Assembly: GCA_020072645.1 (NCBI GenBank)
Contig: JAIQGK010000002.1
Coordinates: 248,001 to 312,000 of the forward strand
DNA from: Terriglobia bacterium
GTDB taxonomy: Bacteria > Acidobacteriota > Terriglobia > Terriglobales > Acidobacteriaceae
Reading direction: 5' to 3'
DNA length: 64,000 nucleotides
The first letter of the stretch is position 1. Every line of letters begins with the position of its first letter. This document shows positions 51,609 to 60,469 of the stretch, one piece after another. The notes beneath the pieces were generated by a model. It had not been told where the DNA came from, searched no databases, and worked only from the letters and a program-made list of their open reading frames with translations. The position numbers and the translations under genes are program-made.

Positions 51609-52649
51609 TTATTTTCCATTGAAGTTCTCAATACTTTCCGCCTTCAGTTTTTCTGCTATATCGCACAGTGCTTCAACAATCAGCTCAGGCTGGTCAAGAT
51701 GGACCCAGTGCGCGCCTTTTTCAGCAATAAGATGTTTGCCACACAATGAATGCGTGGCGATGGCCTGATGCTCGGCCAGGAGCACGGGCGGCTGGTGCGC
51801 GCCGGAAATCACTGTGACAGGGATGTGCGCCGGAATCTGGAAGCGTGAAGCTTCAGCGGCGTTTTTCGGCAGCCTTTGGATATAACGGGACATGGTCAGA
51901 AAAAACCTTCCGTGGCTCCAGCGTTCGCGAATCATGCGAACGGTTTCCGGCGGAAGCTTGGCCAGTTCACCCACAATGCGCAGACCAGTCTCACTGGCTT
52001 TGCCGCCGAACAGGCCCAGCACGCGCTTAGGTACGCCGCTGTTGCCGCGCTGCTGCAGCAGCAGCCATAGGCAGAAGCGGACTACGCCAATACCGCCGAG
52101 TGCGGCGCCTGCCCGCGAAAACCACACACCACGCCACAATTGCCAGCGCTGGGCGCGATGCGGCTTGATCCACTCTTCAGGCGTTAGCGGATCGACAAGG
52201 ATGATGCCTGCCAGTTCTTCCGGGAAGCGCTGCGCATAGACACTCAGGATCAATGCGCCGAACGAATGTCCCACAAGAACATAGGGAGTTGTGATCTTGA
52301 GCGCCGTAACAACGGCATGAAGGTCGTCTGACATTTCCTGCAGTGTGCATTCCCGCGTGGACGGCGCACTCCAGCCGAAACCAGGGCGATCATAACTGTA
52401 AGTCGCGGCAAACTCCGCCAATTGAGGCTGCAGGATACTCCAGTTGAGCGACGAGGCTGCAATGCCAGCTTCCAAGACGAGCGGCGGATTGCCGCTGCCC
52501 ATTTGGCACACGTGCATGCTGCCGCGCGAGGTATTCACGATCACGCCGGGCGCGGGAAACTTGCGTGCATCCCGGCGAACGCAGAGGAACTGTGCCAGCG
52601 CTTGTAAAAATAGCGCCGCGACAATCGCCATGAGTAATGTCGTAACCAA
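51609..52649 (-). CDS. Alpha/beta hydrolase
   Basis: A 346-residue protein with an N-terminal membrane anchor (TTLLMAIVAALFLQALAQFL). The hydrolase fold carries the oxyanion region LVLEAGIAASSLNW, the nucleophile Ser in VGHSFGALIL at about residue 125, an Asp after the fold's strand 7 and His in GAHWVHLDQPELIV. The cap domain lies between about residues 170 and 260. It would be tethered to the inner membrane. The substrate is unknown; the closest general type is lipase/esterase or haloalkane dehalogenase-like. It is flanked by repeats. Confidence 0.85.
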   Translation of the reverse strand: MVTTLLMAIVAALFLQALAQFLCVRRDARKFPAPGVIVNTSRGSMHVCQMGSGNPPLVLEAGIAASSLNWSILQPQLAEFAATYSYDRPGFGWSAPSTRECTLQEMSDDLHAVVTALKITTPYVLVGHSFGALILSVYAQRFPEELAGIILVDPLTPEEWIKPHRAQRWQLWRGVWFSRAGAALGGIGVVRFCLWLLLQQRGNSGVPKRVLGLFGGKASETGLRIVGELAKLPPETVRMIRERWSHGRFFLTMSRYIQRLPKNAAEASRFQIPAHIPVTVISGAHQPPVLLAEHQAIATHSLCGKHLIAEKGAHWVHLDQPELIVEALCDIAEKLKAESIENFNGK

Positions 52650-52697
52650 AGGTAAAGCTCGCCTCTGCTCCTAATGCTAATAGAGAGGCCTGAGCGC

Positions 52698-52736
52698 AAA
52701 AAAATAAAAAGGCCGCAATGCAAAAATTGCGGCCCT
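52698..52736 (-). terminator. Rho-independent terminator for the 52758 gene
   Basis: On the minus strand GGGCCGCAA pairs with TTGCGGCC around an 8-base A/T-rich loop, followed by TTTTTATTTTTTT. It lies 21 bp past the phosphoesterase stop codon. Confidence 0.9.
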
Positions 52737-52757
52737 TACCGACAACGCAGCAAGTAG

Positions 52758-55067
52758 CTACTGCGGAGGAGCTTGCTTGGTGATATCGTCCAGGCCGGTT
52801 GTCGGCTGGGCGGGCAATGGTGGCGGCGTGAGAAACGCCGGCGGATTCACAAAATCAAAAAACTCCGTCATGTCGTCTGCAGCGGCATCGCGCGCAGTGA
52901 GCGGAGGCAGATTGAAGCGCGTTTCAACCAGCTTCAGGATCGAAGTGAGCTCGCGGTTGGTGTGAGAAACAAAGTGCGGTTTCACGAATGGCGAGACCAC
53001 GATGATCGGCACGCGGAAGCCGCTGAGCGTGAAGTCGCCAGGAAGATCGTTGGGTCCAAGCTGCGGCGGTGTGCTATCGGGCGGAACAACAGTGAACGGC
53101 GGCACGTGATCATAGAGTCCGCCGCCTTCGTCATACGCCAGGATGAAGATGGAGTCGTGCCATGCGGGGCTGTTCATCAACGCATCGATGATGGTTTTTA
53201 CGTAGGCCGCGCCCTGCTGGATATTGTTTTCCGGATGTTCGTCCAGTCCACTGCCGCCAAAACCGGCATCAATCCAGACAAAGGAAGGCAGGTCGTCATC
53301 CGCTGTCGGGCGCGCCAGGATATCGAAATAGTTTTGGATTGGAGCGGTCTTTTCCCGAATCGCAAGATTGTTCCAATCTGTAAAACCAGCCAGAAAGATT
53401 CCATCCTTATCGTAATAAGACCAGCGAACGCCGGCATTTTGCAGGCTGGAAAAGATAGTCGGACAAGTCCACTGCGGCGATCCTTGTGGCGACGGAAAAA
53501 TCCTTCCCTGGCTGGTGGCGCAGAACATGTACTGGCGATTGGGCACGGTGTTGGCCAGCAGCGACGAGTGGAAAGAATCGCTGGTAGCGAACTGAGTGGC
53601 CAGTTCATAGTAATAAGGAATATCGGTCTGGTCATATTGCCCCAGCGCCCGCAGTCCCTTGGGGTCGGTGGGCGCAGAAACTGAATGACTGGTCATTGCG
53701 AAGCGATCCATCTTGAATGTGCCGTCCGTCTGCTGGTCAATATCAAAATGGCTTTCATTCCACGCCGGAGACAGATTGTCCGTGCGGACAGTTGGCTCAT
53801 GGAACAGGTGTCCTGTAGTCCCATCAAAGAGCGGCAGAATGATGTTGGGATCGTAACCGGCATTAATCTGGTAGCCCGGGAATTTCGCAGAAGCATAGTC
53901 GCCAAGCTTGCTGAAGTAGCTATCGAATGAACGGTTCTCCTGCAGCATAACGATGATGTGCTTGATTCCCTGCAAGCCACCATTGGTTACAACATTTACC
54001 GTGGCTGCAGCCGTAGCTGTGTGGCCCTGCGCGTCCGTGGCGGTGATGGTGTAAATGGTATTTTGCGTCGGTGAAACAGAGACACTGCCGCTCGCGCCGC
54101 TAATCGGTGGAACACCCTGATCAATGCTGACGGATGCTGCGCCTGTAGAAGCCCACGTCAAAGTTGACTGGCTTCCCGGCGCGATATTTGCCGGACTGGC
54201 TTTCAAAGTCACAGCCAGCGGCGCGTTCACCGTTGCCGTGGCCGTGGCTGTGGCTGAGCCATTGGTCGCCGTGATCGTATAAATGGTGGTCGCAGCCGGT
54301 GAGACGCTCAGGCTCCCGCTGGGGCCATTCACCGCGCCAATTCCCTGATCAATGCTGAGAGTGGCAGCGTTGCTGCTTGTCCAACTCAACGCGGCGGTCT
54401 GCCCGGGACCAACCGTTGTTGGGCTAGCAACCAGCGTGACGCCAAGAATATTTATGGTCGCGGAGGCTGAGGCAGTTATGCCGCCTGCTCCGGTGGCCGT
54501 TGCCGTGTACGTGGTCGTAGCCGATGGAACAATCGCCGTGGAACCGGAAAGCGCAACCGAGGTCACGTCATCGCCCAGAACTGACGGACTTATTGTCACC
54601 GAGGTTGAGTTCGTGCTAGCCCATGTCAGCGTTGTGCTATGCCCCGCAGCCACAACGTTGGGAGAAACGCTCAGCGACATTGTGGGCGCGGAACCCTGCG
54701 GGACGACTGTAACGGTAACTGAATTTGTAGCCGTCTTCCCGTTCGCATCCGTCGCTGTGCCAACGTAAGTTGTAGTCTGCGACGGCGACACAGTGGCTGA
54801 TCCAATCATCGGAAGAGGATCGGGAGCTACCGCTGGTGAAATGGAAAATGACGCGGCGTTGGTGACTTTCCAGCTCAGCGTGGTGCTTTGCCCCTGCACA
54901 ATCGTGCTGGAGCCGGAGGCAAACGCGATCACCGCCTGTAATGGACCGTTGTCCACGGGAGGCGTTACTGCTCCACCGCCGCAGCCGATCAGAAAAATAA
55001 CTATTACAACGAAAGAAATCTTCAGGACATCCTGCAGAACTACTGACGAAGTTTTTGCGCGAACCAT
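52758..55067 (-). CDS. Phosphoesterase (phospholipase C-type) lipoprotein with four Ig-like repeats
   Basis: A 769-residue exported protein. The lipobox FLIGC is near residues 25-29. Four beta-sandwich repeats of 75-85 residues follow (about 42-122, 126-205, 207-282, 284-362), each with a VSPS.TT.Y..TAT.. core such as VSPAATTIYTITATNG. The PF04185 catalytic domain (about 370-745) has intact motifs: HIIVMLQENRSFDSYF, HFDIDQQTDG and YDEGGGLYDHVPPF. It probably cleaves a phosphodiester or phosphomonoester at the cell surface, with the repeats extending it from the membrane or binding a polymer. It is the intact relative of the 3885 protein. Confidence 0.9.
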   Translation of the reverse strand: MVRAKTSSVVLQDVLKISFVVIVIFLIGCGGGAVTPPVDNGPLQAVIAFASGSSTIVQGQSTTLSWKVTNAASFSISPAVAPDPLPMIGSATVSPSQTTTYVGTATDANGKTATNSVTVTVVPQGSAPTMSLSVSPNVVAAGHSTTLTWASTNSTSVTISPSVLGDDVTSVALSGSTAIVPSATTTYTATATGAGGITASASATINILGVTLVASPTTVGPGQTAALSWTSSNAATLSIDQGIGAVNGPSGSLSVSPAATTIYTITATNGSATATATATVNAPLAVTLKASPANIAPGSQSTLTWASTGAASVSIDQGVPPISGASGSVSVSPTQNTIYTITATDAQGHTATAAATVNVVTNGGLQGIKHIIVMLQENRSFDSYFSKLGDYASAKFPGYQINAGYDPNIILPLFDGTTGHLFHEPTVRTDNLSPAWNESHFDIDQQTDGTFKMDRFAMTSHSVSAPTDPKGLRALGQYDQTDIPYYYELATQFATSDSFHSSLLANTVPNRQYMFCATSQGRIFPSPQGSPQWTCPTIFSSLQNAGVRWSYYDKDGIFLAGFTDWNNLAIREKTAPIQNYFDILARPTADDDLPSFVWIDAGFGGSGLDEHPENNIQQGAAYVKTIIDALMNSPAWHDSIFILAYDEGGGLYDHVPPFTVVPPDSTPPQLGPNDLPGDFTLSGFRVPIIVVSPFVKPHFVSHTNRELTSILKLVETRFNLPPLTARDAAADDMTEFFDFVNPPAFLTPPPLPAQPTTGLDDITKQAPPQ

Positions 55068-55235
55068 GGCACACTCTCACCCAGGGGTAATGGCTGAGAT
55101 GTGCATCCAGCAGCTCAGGTTGCAAGCAGCTGGAAGCGCTCAAGAGCCGCCCGCGCTTTAACATGCTTTTAACAAAGCGGCCTGCCATCCAACCCAGTTG
55201 GCGGCAGGCCATGCTACTCAAGGATGCTTAATCCC

Positions 55236-55724
55236 TTACTTAATCGCGGCTGCTCCGGCCACAGCGCACTGGCCATCCTGGTCACTGTTAGCTCCGGAAA
55301 CGCCAATCGCGCCGATAATTTTGCCGTCCAAAAGAATCGGCACTCCGCCTTCCACCGGCACTGCGCCTTCCAGCGCCATCACGCGCACCCCGGCGCCGCC
55401 GCTGGCCAGCGCATCTTGAAACGCCTTGGTCGGACGTTTATACAAAGCCGCCGAACGCGCTTTGTTGATAGAGACATTGGCGCTGCCGATCTGCGTGTTG
55501 TCGCTTTTCTCGTAATAAACGAGCGTGCCGTTAGGATCGACAATGGCAACAGCCATGACCCAGTGGTTTTTTACGGCTTCCGCCAGCGCCGCAGCTGCGG
55601 CTTTCTTTGCGTTTTCCACGGTGATGGGTGGTCCGTAAGGATTAGGCAACATCTGGGCCTCCATTCCCAACGCGCAAACAGCCAGCGCCAGGACTGACAA
55701 GATTTTGATCGTGCGTGATGACAT
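55236..55724 (-). CDS. Exported GlcG/HbpS-like (DUF336) protein
   Basis: A 162-residue protein with a signal peptide (MSSRTIKILSVLALAVCALG) and a GlcG/HbpS fold: ITVENAKKAAAAALAEAVKN, VAIVDPNGTLVYYEKSDNTQ, SINKARSAALYKRPTKAFQD and GGVPILLDGKIIGAIGVSG are the conserved blocks. HbpS binds haem in Streptomyces, and GlcG belongs to the glycolate locus; here the role is open. It is exported, unlike GlcG. The protein lies 168 bp upstream of the phosphoesterase gene on the same strand. Confidence 0.88.
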   Translation of the reverse strand: MSSRTIKILSVLALAVCALGMEAQMLPNPYGPPITVENAKKAAAAALAEAVKNHWVMAVAIVDPNGTLVYYEKSDNTQIGSANVSINKARSAALYKRPTKAFQDALASGGAGVRVMALEGAVPVEGGVPILLDGKIIGAIGVSGANSDQDGQCAVAGAAAIK

Positions 55725-55939
55725 CGTACATTGCTCCTCTTTTTATCGCATGCGCGCGAAGTTTCATCAACAGGTGCATAAGGAAAAGAGACTCCAGAAA
55801 AATTTAGTTACTGCTTATGGTTAGTTATCGTCTGTAATCACCGCGATTGCGTGAGCAACGGAGTCTAAAGTCTGGGGAAAGCTTGTGTCAAGAAGCGCCG
55901 CCTACCAGTTAGAATGCTTGGTTACTCTCAACAACCACC

Positions 55940-56797
55940 ATGGAACCAATCTCGCACTTCTTTTATTCTGACCGGCTCAAACTCCAGTTCTGGGATTACG
56001 GCCAGGACGGCAAGCCCGCGCTGGTGCTCGTCCACGGCGGCCTTGACCACGCGCGCAACTGGGACTGGGTGGCCCGCTCCCTGCGCGAGCATTATCACGT
56101 CTATGCGCTCGACCTGCGCGGACACGGCAACAGCGCCTGGGCCCCCGGCGCCATGTACAGCGTCGCTGAGCATGTGCTCGATCTCTCCGCGCTGCTCGAT
56201 ATCATTGACGAGTTTCCTATCCGCCTCGTCGGACATTCGCTTGGTGGCATCATCGTGCTGCACTATGCCGGCATCTATCCCGCCAAAGTGAGCAAAGCCG
56301 TTTCCATTGAAGGCATCGGCTTTCCGCCCAGTCATCGCGTGCACGGCCCTGCTTCCAACCGGCTGCGCTACTGGCTTGAGGCCCGGCGAGACATTGAAAA
56401 GCGCAAGCGCAAACCTTATCCCACTTTGGACGCCGCCATGTCCCGCATGAAAGAAGCCAACCCGCACCTGAGTGACGAAGTCGCGCGCCATCTTACTCTG
56501 CACGGCACCAACTGGGATTCTGAAGGCTGCCTCACCTGGAAGTTCGATAATTATGCTCGCGCCATCGGACCCTTCGGCCACAACCTTGCCGACACGTCAG
56601 AAATCTACGGCCAGATCACCTCGCCCACTCTGCTCTTCTGGGGCTTGGAAAGCTTTGCTCCGGTGCCGGAAAACGATCCGCGCGTAAGCGCCATGCAAAA
56701 TTGTCGGCTGATCAAAGTCCCAAAGGCCGGGCACTGGGTGCATCATGACCAGTTGGATCTGTTTCTGAAAGAGACAACGGAATTTTTGGCGAGGTAA
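55940..56797 (+). CDS. Alpha/beta hydrolase
   Basis: A 285-residue cytoplasmic enzyme (no signal). Landmarks: the oxyanion-hole region ALVLVHGGLDHARNWDW at about residues 27-43, DLRGHGNS, the nucleophile Ser in LVGHSLGGIIVLHY (about 93-106), and the catalytic His in GHWVHHDQLDLFLK near the C-terminus. The cap region (about 130-210) is rich in basic residues. Such enzymes hydrolyse esters, C-C bonds or epoxides; none is favoured by the sequence. It is convergent with the 56816 membrane protein, 18 bp apart. Confidence 0.88.
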   Translation: MEPISHFFYSDRLKLQFWDYGQDGKPALVLVHGGLDHARNWDWVARSLREHYHVYALDLRGHGNSAWAPGAMYSVAEHVLDLSALLDIIDEFPIRLVGHSLGGIIVLHYAGIYPAKVSKAVSIEGIGFPPSHRVHGPASNRLRYWLEARRDIEKRKRKPYPTLDAAMSRMKEANPHLSDEVARHLTLHGTNWDSEGCLTWKFDNYARAIGPFGHNLADTSEIYGQITSPTLLFWGLESFAPVPENDPRVSAMQNCRLIKVPKAGHWVHHDQLDLFLKETTEFLAR

Positions 56798-56815
56798 ACG
56801 CGGACGAAGGGGCGT

Positions 56816-57322
56816 TTATCGTATCGCTTGCGCATCGCCTTCTTCGATTTTCCGCAGCTCTCTGGGATGCAAATAGAAGGGCGTGCTGGTCTTGCCTTTG
56901 CCGTTGGGAATCCAAAAGAATGCCAGTTTGAAGTGGGAACGCCACAAAGCTACAAAGCCGAAAAGCGCGAACAACATGGCATAGACGGACAGTGCAAAAT
57001 CCTGCCACTGAAGCTGCCGGGCCTGTTTCAGGCCGTCAAACATCACCACGGCCACAATCACCATCAGCAAAAACATAGGTATCAGGAGCTTGAAGACGAT
57101 CATAAGGCGTTCGAAAAAGTCTCGCCGCACCCGAACCATCTCTTCCGTCAAAAAGCTGTATTGGAAGCGGTTTCCGCGGTAGAACCCGACGCGGCCGCGC
57201 AGACACAGTACCGCTTGCCGCTTGCGACGCCGCATCTCATACCACACGGCCAGCGTTGCCAGCATGGTTGCGCCTAAACCAAAAAGCACAGTGTTCCGGG
57301 CAAGTTCAGGAATGTCGCGCAC
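56816..57322 (-). CDS. Uncharacterised membrane protein, possibly truncated at the N-terminus
   Basis: A 168-codon frame beginning at a GTG at 57322. Hydrophobic segments lie at about residues 10-28, 75-97 and 107-125. Directly upstream the same frame continues as LWLLCGLIWLFYLVV, a further membrane helix, up to an in-frame TGA about 17 codons before the GTG, without an ATG, GTG or TTG start. Either translation starts at a CTG behind GAGGA (57357-57371) or the original start has been lost. The function is unknown. Confidence 0.6.
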   Translation of the reverse strand: MRDIPELARNTVLFGLGATMLATLAVWYEMRRRKRQAVLCLRGRVGFYRGNRFQYSFLTEEMVRVRRDFFERLMIVFKLLIPMFLLMVIVAVVMFDGLKQARQLQWQDFALSVYAMLFALFGFVALWRSHFKLAFFWIPNGKGKTSTPFYLHPRELRKIEEGDAQAIR

Positions 57323-57523
57323 TACCAGGTAAAAGAGCCAAATCAGCCCGCAAAGCAGCCACAGCGCTTGCGGTCCTCAGGTGAACGATTCTCGCGCACA
57401 GCGGTTTTCTATCTCCGCCCGATCAAGCTGGGGAGGAAAGTCGGATGTGCGGACCGCCGGATGGGAATCCATGCGAACTAATATGCCATGAATTTAGTTT
57501 GAAAGGGCGGGGTGCCTCTTTTG

Positions 57524-57597
57524 CCTCCTCCGCGTCTCCGCGATAAATTTTGTTTTGTTCCAATCCGCGATCATCCCCGCGTTGATCCGCGGTAGAG
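57524..57597. repeat. Dispersed 'CTCCGCGTCTCCGCG' and 'AATCCGCGATCATCC' copies
   Basis: CTCCTCCGCGTCTCCGCGAT and then ATCCGCGATCATCCCCGCGT with TGATCCGCGGTAG: the same two modules as at 36333-36360 and, reversed, at 51529-51558. Confidence 0.65.
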
Positions 57598-57604
57598 TTT
57601 TTCC

Positions 57605-57690
57605 AGATCACCCGATCTCCGGGGCCCCCGACACGCGCGGGTTTTCGCGTGTTGGGGTGGGATCACGCGCGATCACCAGATCTCCCGATT
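57605..57690. repeat. GATCACC/GGTGATC repeat with CACGCG hairpin
   Basis: GATCACCCGATCTCC at 57607 recurs as GATCACCAGATCTCCCG at 57674. Between them, ACACGCG and CGCGTGT pair around GGGTTTT, and ATCACGCGCGAT is itself palindromic. It lies 40 bp upstream of pirin, so a regulatory role is possible. Confidence 0.45.
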
Positions 57691-57728
57691 GCCGCCCGTT
57701 GCGTTAAGATTCTCTATGGAGGCCCTCC

Positions 57729-58640
57729 ATGTCCATCCGTCCCGTGAAAAAAGTCATTAAGTCCAAGCCCACCATGGAAGGTGCTGGCGTGCATCTGCGG
57801 CGCGCATTCGGGTTCGGCAATACGTCTGATTATGATCCCTTTCTTCTGCTCGACGATTTCCGCAATGAGCTGCCGGAAGACTATCTCGCCGGATTTCCGT
57901 GGCATCCGCATCGCGGCATTGAGACCATCACGTACGTTCTCGCCGGAACGGTCGAGCATGGTGACAGCATGGGCAACCGCGGCGCCATCGCCGCCGGTGA
58001 CGTGCAGTGGATGACCGCCGGCAGCGGCATCATCCACCAGGAAATGCCCAAGGGCGATCCCACCGGACGCATGCATGGTTTCCAGCTCTGGGCCAATCTG
58101 CCGTCGGCGCTCAAGATGACTCCGCCGCGTTATCAGGAGGTAAAGACCGGAGAAATTCCCGAAATCACTGACGATGACGGCACGCATGTCCGCCTAGTCT
58201 GCGGAAATTTTTGGGGCAAGAAAGGCCCTGTGGAAGGCATCGCCGCCGATCCCACGTATATTGACGTCTCCGTCGCGCCCGGTCGCCGCAAGACATTGCC
58301 GGTGGAACACACACGCCATGCTTTTGCCTATGTCTTCGGTGGATCAGGCAAATTCTGCAACGCTTCCGGGCCGCTTGCCGTCCCGACGGAAAGCGTCAAC
58401 TGGCTCGACACTGCTCCGCCCTCGCACGCCGATAATCGTTCGCTCATCTTGTTTGACAGCGGCGACGAAGTTACCGTTCAGGCCGGCGAAGACGGCATCC
58501 GCTTCCTGCTGGTCTCCGGCAAACCGCTGCAGGAGCCGGTCGCATGGTACGGCCCAATCGTGATGAACACGCAGGAACAGTTGCGAGATGCGTTCCAGGA
58601 ACTGGAGAAGGGCACGTTTTTGAAGACAAAGAACGTCTAA
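57729..58640 (+). CDS. Pirin-family cupin
   Basis: A 303-residue bicupin. The metal motif HPHRGIETITYVLAG in the first cupin (about 59-73, two His and a later Glu in HGDSMG) and the block QWMTAGSGIIHQEMP are the pirin signature. The second cupin lacks metal residues, as is usual. Bacterial pirins are metal-dependent, and some act as quercetinases or bind partner enzymes in central metabolism. The ATG at 57729 gives the family start. GNAT follows 24 bp downstream on the same strand and is probably in the same transcript. Confidence 0.92.
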   Translation: MSIRPVKKVIKSKPTMEGAGVHLRRAFGFGNTSDYDPFLLLDDFRNELPEDYLAGFPWHPHRGIETITYVLAGTVEHGDSMGNRGAIAAGDVQWMTAGSGIIHQEMPKGDPTGRMHGFQLWANLPSALKMTPPRYQEVKTGEIPEITDDDGTHVRLVCGNFWGKKGPVEGIAADPTYIDVSVAPGRRKTLPVEHTRHAFAYVFGGSGKFCNASGPLAVPTESVNWLDTAPPSHADNRSLILFDSGDEVTVQAGEDGIRFLLVSGKPLQEPVAWYGPIVMNTQEQLRDAFQELEKGTFLKTKNV

Positions 58641-58664
58641 GGCGGATGCGATACACTCTAGCGC

Positions 58665-59360
58665 ATGCTCCCGCTCGATAATCCCATCTGGACAGCGCTC
58701 ACGACCAAACAAGCGCAGCACGCGCATACCTCGGCTTTGGCGCGGAGGTTTTCGCCAGAAATGACGCTGCTGGGAGCGCTCGCTGCCAATACAGCCATGG
58801 CGTTCGATTCGCTTGCCCAGCTCATCCAGCGCGACGCGGTAACGCTCTACTTCACTTCGCCACCGCAAATACCCGCTAGCTGGGAGATCGTCCGCGCCGT
58901 TGAACTGCACCAGATGGTGCAGGAAACAGAAACGCCGCCGCTGTCCGCACAGGCCAGCGTTACTCCTGCGGTCATCGAACTCACGCCTGCGGCCGTGCCT
59001 GAAATGAGCGTTGTATATACAGCCACCCGTCCCGGACGCACGCTCTGCCCGCGCATCCAGAAGCTGGGACAATTTCTCGGCATCCGCGAAGACAGCAAGC
59101 TGGTAGCCATGGGCGGACTGCGGCTGCATCTCCCCGGATATCGCGAGATCACTACCGTGGCCACTCTTCCCGAATATGAAGGCCACGGCTATGCGACTGC
59201 CATCGTGAGATCATTGATCGAGCGCATTCGCTCACGCGACGACCGGCCATTTCTCACCGTCCGCAGTGACAACACGCGAGCCATCGGAATCTACCATCGC
59301 CTGGGATTTAAAGAGCGCACGCTGCTTTATTCACAGACAATGCGGCGCGTGCAGCCGTAG
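58665..59360 (+). CDS. GNAT-family N-acetyltransferase
   Basis: A 231-residue protein. The C-terminal GNAT core carries the acetyl-CoA motif A: TTVATLPEYEGHGYATAIVR (about 164-183), followed by FLTVRSDNTRAIGIYHRLGF, where the Asn and Tyr are the typical motif B positions. The N-terminal 110 residues are not GNAT-like by eye and include ARRFSPEMTLLGALAANTAM; they may form a substrate domain as in FR47-like acetyltransferases. The acceptor is unknown. The gene is directly downstream of pirin, so co-transcription is likely. Confidence 0.87.
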   Translation: MLPLDNPIWTALTTKQAQHAHTSALARRFSPEMTLLGALAANTAMAFDSLAQLIQRDAVTLYFTSPPQIPASWEIVRAVELHQMVQETETPPLSAQASVTPAVIELTPAAVPEMSVVYTATRPGRTLCPRIQKLGQFLGIREDSKLVAMGGLRLHLPGYREITTVATLPEYEGHGYATAIVRSLIERIRSRDDRPFLTVRSDNTRAIGIYHRLGFKERTLLYSQTMRRVQP

Positions 59361-59407
59361 TAAGATTTGTCTGCTGAAGGGCCTCATTCCAGATTGAGGA
59401 GAAGCCA

Positions 59408-60000
59408 ATGCGCATACGTTTTGTGCATTACTCGCAACCGCTGTTTTCGTCGCCAACGTTCATTTGAATGCTCTGCAATCAAACGCCGCTCCGCCCAACT
59501 CGCCTCAGCCCAAATCCGCGCAAACCACGCCCGCGCCTGCTGTAGATTCGAAATCAGAAGATCCCACAAAAAAGCTCGGCGCTTTTGTCGGCAAGTGGGA
59601 AACAGAAGGCGCTTTTACCAGCGGACAGAAGACCCACACCACCCTGGAATGCCGCTGGTCGCCGCAAGGCTCGTATCTGGTCTGCGATCAACTGGTCAAC
59701 ATGGGCGGTGAACATCGGCAGTTCACCGTCTACTCCTATGACAGCAAGAGCGGCAAATACTCGTTCACCACGCTGGCCGATCCCGGCGCCAAGCCCACTA
59801 CTGGTGGAATCACGATCAAGGGCAATCTCTGGACTTATGACGATTCAAGCTTTGAATCCAATGGCAAGAAAACGGTAGTTCGAGTGACGAATGAATTTAC
59901 TGATGCAAAGACAGAGGTCTTTAAAGTTGTAACGTCAGAAGATAACGGAGCAACCTGGAAACCGATGCTGCAGGGCGTGGCTCGGAAGGTGGGAGATTGA
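59408..60000 (+). pseudogene. Exported DUF1579-like protein with a frameshift in the signal peptide
   Basis: An intact C-terminal frame (59410-60000) encodes a DUF1579-like domain: LGAFVGKWETEGAF, CRWSPQGSYLVCDQL, YSYDSKSGKYSFTTLAD and TWKPMLQGVARK. Its N-terminal part reads HTFCALLATAVFVANVH, an obvious signal peptide, but no start codon precedes it in that frame. The only good start, ATG at 59408 with GAGGAG 6 bp upstream, is one base out of frame and stops after 20 codons. Deleting one base in CGCATACG would join the two. This is either a recent frameshift, a sequencing error, or slippage. Confidence 0.65.
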
Positions 60001-60027
60001 GCCGCGAGTTCGTCTTTTTGGGCGGCG

Positions 60028-60033
60028 TATAAT
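60028..60033 (+). promoter_or_regulatory. Possible -10 element upstream of the 60049 gene
   Basis: A TATAAT hexamer lies 15 bp before the ATG at 60049. No good -35 is placed at 16-18 bp, so a promoter here would give a very short leader. Weak evidence. Confidence 0.25.
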
Positions 60034-60048
60034 CTGTTTCCAAACCAA

Positions 60049-60447
60049 ATGCCGGGCATCACAGAAAAAGAACTACTTCAATTTCTGGAAGCGATTGAAG
60101 AGGGAACAATCTCCCTGCATCCTGAATCCGTTCCTCAGGACATCTACGCGGGCAATGTGACCTATACAGCCACAAACGGCTGGCGGATTACGATTTTCAA
60201 TGATTGCAATGAATGGGATTATGTAGATAAGGCAATAACTCCGGATGGCCGATCCGTGGATTTTGATTCTATTGACAATGACATGCCCATCGCCCGGGAG
60301 TACGTGCCTGCGGACGAAATTGCCTGGCAGAGGTATGGCATCCCGGGTTACTGCCGCTTCCGGTGCGTCCACTGTGGCGCAGACCTGGCAGATTACAATT
60401 TGAGAAAGGTGCCCTTTCTATGCGGGCTCTGCAAGACGCTATCGTGA
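60049..60447 (+). CDS. Small protein with DUF7693-like domain and zinc ribbon
   Basis: A 132-residue cytoplasmic protein. The first 90 residues contain YTATNGWRITIFNDCNEWDY and IDNDMPIAREYVPADEIAWQ, which resemble a DUF7693-like small domain of unknown role. The C-terminus is a zinc ribbon: CRFRCVHCGADL with CGLCKTL (CxxC...CxxC, about residues 105-130). Such a combination suggests a protein- or nucleic-acid-binding adaptor. No neighbours explain it. The start ATG at 60049 has no strong Shine-Dalgarno. Confidence 0.75.
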   Translation: MPGITEKELLQFLEAIEEGTISLHPESVPQDIYAGNVTYTATNGWRITIFNDCNEWDYVDKAITPDGRSVDFDSIDNDMPIAREYVPADEIAWQRYGIPGYCRFRCVHCGADLADYNLRKVPFLCGLCKTLS

Positions 60448-60469
60448 AACAGGAATGTTACCGCAACAC

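Larger units (their letters stand above)
57323..57728. other. Repeat-rich spacer before pirin
   Basis: About 400 bp without a gene between divergent 56816 and pirin genes. It holds the dispersed repeats at 57524-57597, a GATCACC-type inverted repeat cluster, and the start region of the pirin gene. No strong promoter hexamers stand out. Confidence 0.55.

Noticed and set aside
52773-53684. A 303-codon plus-strand frame opposite the Ig-repeat phosphoesterase
   Set aside because: It is antisense to a domain with intact catalytic motifs and shows no domain of its own.
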